From positions 762,577 to 826,576 of the forward strand of contig NZ_KB731324.1 in the NCBI RefSeq assembly GCF_000353285.1: 64,000 bases of DNA. Direction: 5' to 3'. The translations under genes and the position numbers were made by a program. Every line of letters begins with the position of its first letter. The stretch's first letter is position 1. The DNA is from Leptolyngbya boryana PCC 6306. GTDB taxonomy: Bacteria > Cyanobacteriota > Cyanobacteriia > Leptolyngbyales > Leptolyngbyaceae. The notes beneath the pieces were generated by a model. It made no database searches and was not told where the DNA came from. It was given only the letters and a program-made list of their open reading frames with translations. Below are positions 36,394 to 44,341 of the stretch, one piece after another.

Positions 36394-37407
36394 TCATAGA
36401 CTTGGATTCGGGGTGAGCAAAAGAGATGGCAGTTGTTCCAAAATCAGAAAGTTAGCGATGGGTGGCATTGTTGTACCAATCCAGAGGTAATAGTCTACGA
36501 AGTAAATGCGCTTTTCTTTCCAGGCTTGCGAAGCGTGGAGTAGAGGTTGATTTGCCCACCTGCGCTGGAGATTTTGGAAAGAGACGTTATAGGTCGATCG
36601 ACCATCCCAAGGTAGCCAACTATTGACAAAAATGATATCCGCATCAATTTGAGCGAGGGTTTCTAAATCAATTTGGCTCCGTTCTGCCGATGAGGGATCA
36701 ATCGTGGAGGGAGCCACAGGTCGAAAGCCGATTTCTTGTAGCAACTGGATCGCGTTACCTTCGTAATCCAGACTGATGTGATCCATCGTCGGACTGGTGA
36801 TCACACTCAAAACCTTGGGATGAGTTTCAACCAATGAAGACAATTGAGTTCGGACTCGATCGAGGGCTTGCTGATGGGAAGTTAAAACAGCTTCAACGTT
36901 TTTCTCGCGATCGAGCGCTTGAGCGACGATTTTGAGATTACTTTGCCAAGTCTTTTCGATGTCGATCGAAATGGTTGGCGCGATCGTTGACAGCAATGGA
37001 TTTTTCCGCCAACTGACATCCAAAATCAAGTCCGGTTTGAGTAACTTCAGAAGTTCTAGAGAAGGCGTATCGCGATTGCCTAGGTTGATCGGTTGACTGG
37101 TCACAAATTGACCCGCATAGGGGATTTGCTGGCTCGGATTATCGAACCGGGGCGATCGCACAAGATAGTAATCAGCATAAGCAACAGGCTGAACGCCGAG
37201 TGCCAATGCCATACTCAGTAATTTGGGTTCAAGAATGGCGACCTTCTGAGGTTTACCACAGATTCGAGTCCGACCACCCTCATGTTCGACGTTACGACAA
37301 TCGGCTGAAATTACTGACTGCGGTGTATTTTGAACAATACGAGGCTGGCAGGCAATCAGGATTGCGACCAGAAAAAACAACCCTAGCGATCGCAGAATAT
37401 GACGCAT
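36394..37407 (-). CDS. Iron-siderophore substrate-binding lipoprotein, partner of receptor 2
   Basis: A 337-residue lipoprotein. The ATG at 37407 shares one base with the TAA of the receptor gene (TAATG), so the two are coupled; a TTG two codons earlier is less likely. Signal MRHILRSLGLFFLVAILIAC has a lipobox at residue 20. The mature pattern is KVAILEPKLLSMALALGVQPVAYAD, LLKPDLILDVSW, then AQIDADIIFVNSWLPWDG. It would receive the chelate brought in by receptor 2. The same segment ...AGQFVTSQPINLG as in the 27149 protein suggests related ligands. Confidence 0.93.
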   Translation of the reverse strand: MRHILRSLGLFFLVAILIACQPRIVQNTPQSVISADCRNVEHEGGRTRICGKPQKVAILEPKLLSMALALGVQPVAYADYYLVRSPRFDNPSQQIPYAGQFVTSQPINLGNRDTPSLELLKLLKPDLILDVSWRKNPLLSTIAPTISIDIEKTWQSNLKIVAQALDREKNVEAVLTSHQQALDRVRTQLSSLVETHPKVLSVITSPTMDHISLDYEGNAIQLLQEIGFRPVAPSTIDPSSAERSQIDLETLAQIDADIIFVNSWLPWDGRSTYNVSFQNLQRRWANQPLLHASQAWKEKRIYFVDYYLWIGTTMPPIANFLILEQLPSLLLTPNPSL

Positions 37408-39968
37408 TACCAACTCCAGCGATAGGTTAGCGTATACACTCGTCCTCTAGAAGCAGCCCCAAAAGAATCATCAAACCCTGCACTGAGTTGATTTCCAATA
37501 TTGAGATATTGATTGTTGAGGAGGTTTTTCACCCCCAAACTCAGCGTTCCATTGCCTAATTTGAGGCTGCTGATCAGATCAACGACTAGATAGCTCTCGA
37601 TCCCAACTGGATCAATGCCTGCATTAAAGGCGCGGTTACGGCGACCGATATAGACTGCCTGAAGTCGATTGTTCCAGCCGGGTAAAGTTTCATTCTCAAG
37701 ATAAGCAGAGAGCTTTAGCGGCGAGACTTCGTATCCTGTAATGGCGAGGAATTCCTGTGTTTCTGGATCTTCGCGTTCTCCTTCGCTCCAGGTCAACGTG
37801 CCGCCCAGTTTCCAGCGATCGCTAGGCTGCCAATCCACCGCGAGTTCTACCCCATAGTTGCGCTGAGGAGAACGAATCACTCGAAACTCATCACCAATAT
37901 CTGTAAATTCGACGGTCGTCCCTAAACTCGAATAGCTATAAAATCCAGCCAGAGAGGCTTGAACATTCCTCCACCGACCGCGAATTCCTAGTTCATAGCT
38001 ATCGACTTTTTGCGGTGCAGATAACGTTACATCTTCAGCAAAATTAAACCCTGCTGCGGGTTGCTGTAAAATTCGGGACAGATTTGGAAGAGAAAACCCT
38101 TGAGCAAAGTTCGTAAATAAACTCACTTGCGGAGTGAGCTTATAGACAATCCCTGCATTAAACACAACATCGCTGAGTGTCTTGTCTCCACCTTGGGCTG
38201 CAAACCCAGTTTCGCCATCAATCCAATTATCGACGACAGAAACATTAAAGTTGTCGTAGCGCACGCCACCGCTGAGAGAAAGCTTTTCGCTCACATCCCA
38301 TTGAAGTTGAGAAAAGAATCCCAAATTCTTAATTGTAAAGGGGGCAATCCGAATCGCTGAGCCAATTCTCCGCGCTCTTCTCCCGCCACTGCTATCAAAC
38401 TCATCGACATCAAAGACATCGTAATTTCCTTCGCTATCTTCGCTAGAGTAGTCTGCACCCCAAAGCAGACTCAGATTAGAAGCTAAGGGCGTTTCTAGCT
38501 GCAATCGTCCGCCAAATCGCTCTGATGTGACCACCGATCGCCCAAGTACTAATGGACTATCTACATCAAAGACGCGGTTATCAAACAGAGAGGCTGCGGT
38601 TTTGGTTTCTCGATAGTAGACTTGCGCCTGCAATTTACTATTCAGCACTCGATCGTGGCGATAGTCAAATTGAAAGAGGGTTCCCCGATTAAACGGATCG
38701 CTGCTATCAATAAATTCAACGGGTCTATCCAAAAACCGTGCTTTCTGAATCCCAGGGATCGCGCCTACAGTTAGATCGTAGTCTCCATTCTGGCTTTGTG
38801 CATCGTTGAAGTAGTTCGCCGTAATCTGGAATCGCTGTTGTGGATCGAGCTGAACTCCTAATTTTCCGAATAGATTCACCGAAGTACTATTCGCTTCGGA
38901 GTCTGCAAAGATTGGTGGGCGATCGCCTTCTGCATCAAATGGTGTCCCAAAACTATCGCGAGTAATCGAAGCTGCAAAATCGACATTACCCTGTTGTCCA
39001 GAAAATCCGTACTGAAGCAGGTTGCCAAAACTCCCCGATCGCAGATTGCCGACAGAACGCACTCCAATTTCCGCAGTCGAGACAATCTGATTCTGACCCG
39101 CGCGTCGAGTAATAATGTTGATTACACCACCGGCTGCGCCATCTCCATAGATTGCGCTAGGTCCGCGCACAACTTCTACTCGATCGATTGAGGCAATGTC
39201 AATCCGGCGGAGGTTCGCAACGGAAGTATCGTTATCAATGTTCGAGCTAATCGGCACACCATCAATCAAAACGAGCGGCGGGCGACCTCGCAGCGTTTGC
39301 GTAAAGCTTTGCTGAGCTTCGGAGCTTGCCCCTAAGCCTGGAACTAAGGTGCCAAGAATCGAAGTCAAATCTCGATTGACGTTAGACTGTGCCTGAATTT
39401 GTTCACGAGTGACCACTGTGACCGATCGCGGAACATTCTGCACCCCTTCCTCTGTCCGAGTGGCGGTCACGACCACTTCTTCTTCTTCGGATTCTTCTTC
39501 TTCGTTCAGGGCATAGCTCTGCTGTCCTGTTCTCAAAGTAACGAGCGTTTGAGGCAGAGCATTCTTACCGATGACGAACACTCGAATTTGATTACTCTCT
39601 TGGATAACCTGAACCAAGGCAATATCTGCTGTTGGGTTTTCTGCTTGAAAGCTCTGTCCTTCTGGTAATGCCAAGATTGCATTCGGAATTTCAGCAATTA
39701 AGCGATCGCGCTCTGCACGAATCGCACCGATTTGAAGCGGCTCTCCCTCTACGGTTTCGAGGATAATATCAAGTTCATTCTCACTGCGCTCTAGTTTTAC
39801 CGCATTCACCTGCACCGTCGCCGCTTCAATTTGAGCCATCCACTCCATCACACTTTGTGCAGGTTGACGTGGATTCGGATCGATTTTCTCGGATGCACGA
39901 ACAAACTGAGGTGTTGCCAAGATTGAAACAACACTCCACCCAGCGATCGCCAATAACTGTAACTTCAT
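37407..39968 (-). CDS. AMIN-domain TonB-dependent receptor 2
   Basis: An 853-residue outer-membrane protein with signal peptide MKLQLLAIAGWSVVSILATP. Residues about 50-160 form an AMIN domain (VQVNAVKLERSENELDIILE), a periplasmic module common on cyanobacterial receptors that may bind peptidoglycan. An acidic stretch EEESEEEEVVVTATRTEEG carries the TonB box, followed by the plug (RIDIASIDRVEVVRGPSAIYG) and barrel to the terminal LTYRWSW. First gene of an operon with a binding lipoprotein and an MFS exporter. It is closely related in architecture to the receptor at 44342. Confidence 0.94.
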   Translation of the reverse strand: MKLQLLAIAGWSVVSILATPQFVRASEKIDPNPRQPAQSVMEWMAQIEAATVQVNAVKLERSENELDIILETVEGEPLQIGAIRAERDRLIAEIPNAILALPEGQSFQAENPTADIALVQVIQESNQIRVFVIGKNALPQTLVTLRTGQQSYALNEEEESEEEEVVVTATRTEEGVQNVPRSVTVVTREQIQAQSNVNRDLTSILGTLVPGLGASSEAQQSFTQTLRGRPPLVLIDGVPISSNIDNDTSVANLRRIDIASIDRVEVVRGPSAIYGDGAAGGVINIITRRAGQNQIVSTAEIGVRSVGNLRSGSFGNLLQYGFSGQQGNVDFAASITRDSFGTPFDAEGDRPPIFADSEANSTSVNLFGKLGVQLDPQQRFQITANYFNDAQSQNGDYDLTVGAIPGIQKARFLDRPVEFIDSSDPFNRGTLFQFDYRHDRVLNSKLQAQVYYRETKTAASLFDNRVFDVDSPLVLGRSVVTSERFGGRLQLETPLASNLSLLWGADYSSEDSEGNYDVFDVDEFDSSGGRRARRIGSAIRIAPFTIKNLGFFSQLQWDVSEKLSLSGGVRYDNFNVSVVDNWIDGETGFAAQGGDKTLSDVVFNAGIVYKLTPQVSLFTNFAQGFSLPNLSRILQQPAAGFNFAEDVTLSAPQKVDSYELGIRGRWRNVQASLAGFYSYSSLGTTVEFTDIGDEFRVIRSPQRNYGVELAVDWQPSDRWKLGGTLTWSEGEREDPETQEFLAITGYEVSPLKLSAYLENETLPGWNNRLQAVYIGRRNRAFNAGIDPVGIESYLVVDLISSLKLGNGTLSLGVKNLLNNQYLNIGNQLSAGFDDSFGAASRGRVYTLTYRWSW

Positions 39969-40020
39969 AACTCACACCATAAGAACATGTCAGATCGCTG
40001 CTGCACCTGAACTCGTTTTA

Positions 40021-40037
40021 GCAGGAATCACTCTCAA
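40021..40037. promoter_or_regulatory. Fur-like box before receptor 2
   Basis: The reverse strand reads TTGAGAGTGATTCCTGC, similar to the first half of the recurring element with one change. It lies 53 bp upstream of the receptor start at 39968. Confidence 0.45.
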
Positions 40038-40078
40038 TAACATACCGAAGTAGGAGTTTATGCCGAAAGCAAAAAACT

Positions 40079-40113
40079 CCCAAATTCGGATTATTTTCGA
40101 CCCAAATCCGGAT
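40079..40113 (-). promoter_or_regulatory. Tandem direct repeat, likely AraC operator 2
   Basis: CCCAAATTCGGAT (40079-40091) and CCCAAATCCGGAT (40101-40113) differ at one base and are spaced exactly 22 bp. The distal copy reaches into the stop codon of the AraC gene at 40113, the same arrangement as operator 1, although the sequence is different. Both precede the receptor start at 39968. Confidence 0.7.
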
Positions 40114-41084
40114 CAGCGAGCTAGGCTGACGACTCCACACTGCTGCTGATACACTTTGGGAGTGCTGCCAAAATGCCGTTTGAACACGTCTGAAAACTGA
40201 CTTGCTTTGCAATATCCCAGAACCTCTGCGACATCCTTCACCCGCATCGCAGAATCAATCAACAGCGATCGCGCTAATTTCATCCGCTCCGCTTGCAAAT
40301 AGCCCAAGACCGTCGTACCAAAACAACTCCGGAATCCAGACTTCAATTTATAGTCATTCAGCCCAACTTGACGAGCTAACTCCAGCAGCGAAGGAGGATC
40401 ACTCAGTTGTTCTAGCAGAATATCTCTTGCCCAATAGATTCGGTCAATCTCGTCTGATTTGAGGGGAGCTTGGGGGATCGGCTTCAATGGCTCACCTAGT
40501 GTTGCGAGACGCATTGCAATCAGTTCGATCGCTTTGGCTTCCAAATACATTTTGCGCGTTACGCCCTGATACGGACAATCCAGAATTTGCCGCAGTGTCG
40601 TCTGCATTTCAGGAGTCGTCTTCCCCATCTGCCAAAACTCGCGATCGCTCGGTTCTTGCAAGACTTGGACTAAATCGATCGGCAGCAAGCCAAAGTCTTC
40701 TTCTACCAAACGCTGCAAGAATGTCAAACTAAAATGCAGGTCAAACTTGAGAATGCGATCGCCCCCTTTCCACCGCATCATGCTGCCATCAAAGACATCC
40801 CAGGAGATACTCAAAAAATTTTGTCCAGCCCGAATTCCTTCATTTCGATTCATTCCCAGTAAGCAAAAGCTCAATTCCAACTCCGGTTCAGCACTGCGAT
40901 CGCTGGCGGAATACTCTACAACCAAATCCTCGACCAGTTGATAGTCATCTACTAACAGATTGAGTCCTTCGCATAAATTACTATCCCATCGGTAAACCCT
41001 GCCACATTCAGGATTGTCAAGGCTTAATTCGCGGGTCGTTGGACTAATGAGAGGTACATCATCAGCAGAAATGAGCAGAGGCAT
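40113..41084 (-). CDS. AraC family regulator (PchR-like), receptor-linked copy 2
   Basis: A 323-residue protein. The C-terminal DNA-binding region has SLLELARQVGLNDYKLKSGFRSCFGTTVLGYL and a second helix-turn-helix RVKDVAEVLGYCKASQFSDVF, ending with HFGSTPKVY. The N-terminal sensor part is divergent from the other copies. It lies 144 bp upstream of receptor 2 on the same strand, with its own direct repeat between. A Fur-like box lies 72 bp upstream of its start. Confidence 0.9.
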   Translation of the reverse strand: MPLLISADDVPLISPTTRELSLDNPECGRVYRWDSNLCEGLNLLVDDYQLVEDLVVEYSASDRSAEPELELSFCLLGMNRNEGIRAGQNFLSISWDVFDGSMMRWKGGDRILKFDLHFSLTFLQRLVEEDFGLLPIDLVQVLQEPSDREFWQMGKTTPEMQTTLRQILDCPYQGVTRKMYLEAKAIELIAMRLATLGEPLKPIPQAPLKSDEIDRIYWARDILLEQLSDPPSLLELARQVGLNDYKLKSGFRSCFGTTVLGYLQAERMKLARSLLIDSAMRVKDVAEVLGYCKASQFSDVFKRHFGSTPKVYQQQCGVVSLAR

Positions 41085-41155
41085 GAATCTAAACCGCAGT
41101 GAACGTCTGTAGGTTTGAAACAGTCAGCAGAATTTGTATAGGTTAGTGTAGAGTT

Positions 41156-41174
41156 AAATGCAAATTATTGTCAA
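41156..41174. promoter_or_regulatory. Fur-like box before AraC copy 2
   Basis: The reverse strand reads TTGACAATAATTTGCATTT, a close match to the element at 30687 and 52806. It lies 72 bp from the AraC start at 41084. Confidence 0.6.
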
Positions 41175-41316
41175 ATAGTTTGTCGGAAAAAGACTGCAAA
41201 GTAGCGGCGATTGCAGTCGAAAAAATCTGAGGGAGAAATAGACACAAAGCCCAAGTGCGATCATACTCAATGCATAACTCGTATAAGGTAGTTCTCCTAA
41301 ATCTGGTTTAGAAAAT

Positions 41317-41354
41317 CCGTTTAGGAGCCAAAAAACTCCCGTTAGCAGTCAAAA
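41317..41354 (+). promoter_or_regulatory. Imperfect tandem repeat before the ABC exporter
   Basis: CCGTTTAGGAGCCAAAA (41317-41333) and CCGTTAGCAGTCAAAA (41339-41354) are spaced 21-22 bp, differing by a one-base gap and two changes. The core CCGTT and the flanking AAAAAACTCC also occur in operator 1. A third type of AraC site, or one served by copy 1 or 2, is likely. Confidence 0.5.
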
Positions 41355-41425
41355 TCATCTTTCTGTCGCGATCTCAACACGGTAGACTATGCTGTGTTCT
41401 TTTTGGCTGTTCCGTTAGTGCGACG

Positions 41426-43159
41426 ATGCAGAATGCTCTTCAACAATACAAACTCCTGCTCGCTGACTATCTCACGCCTCAATGGAAGCGCGTTTTGGGA
41501 TTAGCGATCGCACTGCTCACCAGTATTGCACTCCAAATCATCAATCCTCAAATTCTGGGTTACTTTATTGATACTGCTGTGCAAGGCGGATCGCAGCAAG
41601 CTTTACTGACTGCAACGATCGCGTTTATTGCGATCGCGCTTCTCACGCAAGGCACTGAGATCGCGGCAACCTTTCTCAGCGAAATTGTCGCATGGACGGC
41701 AACAAATGCACTTCGAGTGGATTTAGCAGAACATTGTCTGCGATTGGATCTATCTTTTCACAAAGCACACACGCCCGGAGAAATGCTTGAAAGAATTGAT
41801 GGGGATGTGAATCTACTTTCTAAATTCTTTTCTGAGCTAGTAATTCATGTACTCGGTAACAGTCTACTTCTGTTTGGAATTCTCATTGTTTTGTGTTTTG
41901 AGAATCAGCTAGCAGGAATGAGCTTGACGGCTTTTGCGATCGTGGCTCTGATTGCGCTATTGGCACAAAGATCAATCGCGATCGCGCCCTGGGCAGAGTA
42001 TCGCCAAATTAGTGCTGAGTACTATGGCACGATTGGAGAACACATTGCTGGACGAGAAGACATTCGCGCAAATGGGGCTGTGAATTATGTGATGTTTCGC
42101 TTTTATGAACTGCTGCAACGCTGGCTTCCGGTTTATCAAAAAGCGAGATTTGCTAGCACAGTCCTATGGTTTACCAGCGTGGGATTATTTACGATTGGCA
42201 ATGCGATCGCGCTATTTCTCTCTGCTTATCTTTGGTCGAGAAATGCGATTACGATCGGAACAGCTTATCTCATTTTTCACTATACAAACCTTCTCGCAAA
42301 GCCAATCGAACGAATTCGAGAAGAACTTGAGCAACTCCAACAGGTTGAAGCAAGTATTCAGCGGATTCATCAGTTGCTCAACATAGAGGCAGTGTTAAAA
42401 CATTGTGGGCAGGCTGTTTTAAGTTCCGGTGCTTGTGCGATTTCTTTTAAGCAAGTCTACTTTCGATATGAGTCTGAGAATTGGACATTGCACAATCTAT
42501 CATTTCACCTTCCAGCCGGGAAAATCCTTGGAATATTAGGGCATACAGGCAGCGGTAAAAGTACGATCGCTCGGTTGCTGCTAAGACTATATGACATTCA
42601 ATCCGGTGAGATTCGTTTGGGAGATTGTGTGATCGCTGATCTCTCACTTTCAGACCTGCGATCGCGAGTCGGATTAGTAACACAAGATGTGCAGATCTTT
42701 CAAGCGAGTGTACGGGATAATCTTACTTTTTTCAATGATCAAATCTCAGATGCCTACATTTTAGAAACGCTTGAATTATTAGGATTAACACCATGGTTAC
42801 GATCGCTGCCGGATGGGCTAAACACTCAATTGGGAGCAGATAGCACAGGTCTATCCGCAGGACAGGCGCAGTTACTTGCATTAGTGCGTGTTTTTCTGAA
42901 GAATCCTAGTCTCGTAATTCTAGATGAAGCGTCTTCTCGGCTAGATCCGCAGACTGAAAAAATGATTGAAGGAGCAATGGATCGACTGCTTGAACATCGG
43001 ACAGGAATCATTATTGCGCATCGCTTACCCACACTCCAACGCGTAGATCAGATTTTGATGCTGGAACAAGGAAAAATTGTCGAATATGGCGATCGCGAAA
43101 CGTTAACCCAGCAAGCGCACTCACGATTTGCTCGCTTGCTGAGGATGAGCGCGAATTAG
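41426..43159 (+). CDS. Exporter-type ABC half-transporter, second copy
   Basis: A 577-residue permease-ATPase fusion starting at the ATG at 41426; no good ribosome-binding site is visible. The membrane domain spans residues 1 to about 310. The ATPase part has Walker A LGHTGSGKSTIARLL near 371-385, a variant signature LSAGQAQLLALVRVFL (Ala for the second Gly) near 476-491 and Walker B LVILDEASSRLD near 496-507 with an intact catalytic Glu. Together with the copy at 28829, which lacks that Glu, it might form an asymmetric heterodimer. Role in siderophore export, or import as in YbtPQ and IrtAB, is inferred from context. Confidence 0.88.
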   Translation: MQNALQQYKLLLADYLTPQWKRVLGLAIALLTSIALQIINPQILGYFIDTAVQGGSQQALLTATIAFIAIALLTQGTEIAATFLSEIVAWTATNALRVDLAEHCLRLDLSFHKAHTPGEMLERIDGDVNLLSKFFSELVIHVLGNSLLLFGILIVLCFENQLAGMSLTAFAIVALIALLAQRSIAIAPWAEYRQISAEYYGTIGEHIAGREDIRANGAVNYVMFRFYELLQRWLPVYQKARFASTVLWFTSVGLFTIGNAIALFLSAYLWSRNAITIGTAYLIFHYTNLLAKPIERIREELEQLQQVEASIQRIHQLLNIEAVLKHCGQAVLSSGACAISFKQVYFRYESENWTLHNLSFHLPAGKILGILGHTGSGKSTIARLLLRLYDIQSGEIRLGDCVIADLSLSDLRSRVGLVTQDVQIFQASVRDNLTFFNDQISDAYILETLELLGLTPWLRSLPDGLNTQLGADSTGLSAGQAQLLALVRVFLKNPSLVILDEASSRLDPQTEKMIEGAMDRLLEHRTGIIIAHRLPTLQRVDQILMLEQGKIVEYGDRETLTQQAHSRFARLLRMSAN

Positions 43160-43382
43160 AACGATTCAGCATGAAGTCGATGAATTTGCCGCAGACTCTT
43201 ACAACCCACATCAAACAATATATCTATGTCAAACAGGACAGGCTCTATTCTTGAGCTTTTGTGATAACTCGACACATGCGCGCTGCCATAGCTAAGAATT
43301 AATGGCAAGTATACAGGGGTAAAATTATAATCAGGCGCTCCGAGCACTTGCCTGATTGACCGGGTTCACAAAAGAGCAAAAT

Positions 43383-43397
43383 TCTGATTAAATCAGA
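43383..43397. promoter_or_regulatory. Perfect 7-1-7 palindrome before the FecE gene
   Basis: TCTGATTAAATCAGA is a perfect 15-bp palindrome ending 14 bp before the ATG at 43412. It differs from the Fur-like elements but has the same 7-1-7 geometry. It may be an operator overlapping the promoter or start region of the ATPase gene. Confidence 0.45.
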
Positions 43398-43411
43398 CTT
43401 AGTTCAATTTA

Positions 43412-44239
43412 ATGACAATTTTTCTCATGTCAAATCCTGCGACACTGATAGCTCGCGATCTTTCTCTTGCTTATGACGGAACAGTGATTGTCCAGGATTT
43501 AACTCTTGCGATTCCTACTGGCAAGATCACCGCTTTAATTGGCGCAAACGGATGTGGTAAATCCACGCTTCTACGTGGATTAGCCAGGTTGTTGAAGCCT
43601 GTGAGCGGGGCAGTGTACTTAGATAGCAAGTCAATTTTTCAACGACCTACAAAAGAAGTCGCGCAACAGCTAGGATTACTGCCGCAAAATCCGGTTGCTC
43701 CTGAAGGACTCACGGTCAAAGATCTGGTGGCTCAAGGACGCTATCCGTATCAAAATTGGCTGCAACAGTGGTCTCCTCAGGATGAAAAGATTGTTCAGCG
43801 TGCATTAGAGATTACGGATTTAACCCAATTTGCCGATCGTGCATTAGATACGCTTTCCGGTGGACAACGCCAACGGGCTTGGATTGCAATGGCACTCGCG
43901 CAAGATACTGAGATTTTGCTGCTAGATGAGCCAACAACATTTTTAGACTTAGCCCATCAGATTGAAATTTTAGATTTGCTGTATGACCTAAATCAGCGGG
44001 AAGGAAGAACGATCGTGATGGTACTTCATGATCTCAATCAAGCTTGTCGGTATGCAGATTACCTCGTCGCAGTTCAAGCAGGGCGAATTTTTGCAGCCGG
44101 AGATCCTGAATCTGTGATGACCGCAGAGATTGTACGGGCGGTATTTGATTTAGACTGCCAGATCTTTAGCGATCCGATCGCAGGAACGCCCATGTGTGTT
44201 CCAATTAGCCAGAAAGCAAAAAATATTGCGCGATCGTAA
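43412..44239 (+). CDS. fecE-like: FecE-type iron-siderophore ABC ATPase
   Basis: A 275-residue cytoplasmic ATPase; a second in-frame ATG at 43427 could be the real start and neither has a clear ribosome-binding site. Walker [14 protein letters not shown] near residues 43-55, signature [17 protein letters not shown] near 149-165, Walker [14 protein letters not shown] near 169-181 and the switch His in VMVLHDLNQ are all intact. It is the only stand-alone import ATPase between 25 and 57 kb, so it probably serves both the FecCD pair at 25094-27138 and the fused permease at 49278. It is isolated from any permease and ends at a strong hairpin. Confidence 0.93.
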   Translation: MTIFLMSNPATLIARDLSLAYDGTVIVQDLTLAIPTGKITALIGANGCGKSTLLRGLARLLKPVSGAVYLDSKSIFQRPTKEVAQQLGLLPQNPVAPEGLTVKDLVAQGRYPYQNWLQQWSPQDEKIVQRALEITDLTQFADRALDTLSGGQRQRAWIAMALAQDTEILLLDEPTTFLDLAHQIEILDLLYDLNQREGRTIVMVLHDLNQACRYADYLVAVQAGRIFAAGDPESVMTAEIVRAVFDLDCQIFSDPIAGTPMCVPISQKAKNIARS

Positions 44240-44290
44240 GCTCTAGCGCGATCGCACATGTTTTTCGTAATAATCCTGCATCACTTCGTC

Positions 44291-44330
44291 GCTAGAACGA
44301 CTGAGCGTTCAATGACTCAATCGTTCTAGC
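44291..44330. terminator. Bidirectional hairpin terminator
   Basis: Arms GCTAGAACGACTGAG (44291-44305) and CTCAATCGTTCTAGC (44316-44330) pair over 15 positions with one mismatch and a 10-base loop. It sits between two convergent stops, 44239 and 44342. A short T-rich stretch follows on the plus side (AAAATTTG), so terminator function in both directions is plausible. Confidence 0.7.
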
Positions 44331-44341
44331 ATCAAAATTTG

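Larger units (their letters stand above)
41085..41425. other. Divergent promoter region between AraC copy 2 and the ABC exporter
   Basis: These 341 bp hold no convincing gene. They contain a Fur-like box at 41156-41174 and a tandem repeat at 41317-41354, listed separately. An additional inverted pair with arms GACTGCAA and TTGCAGTC is at about 41192-41218, flanking a GTAGCGGCGA-type loop; its role is unknown. Confidence 0.5.
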
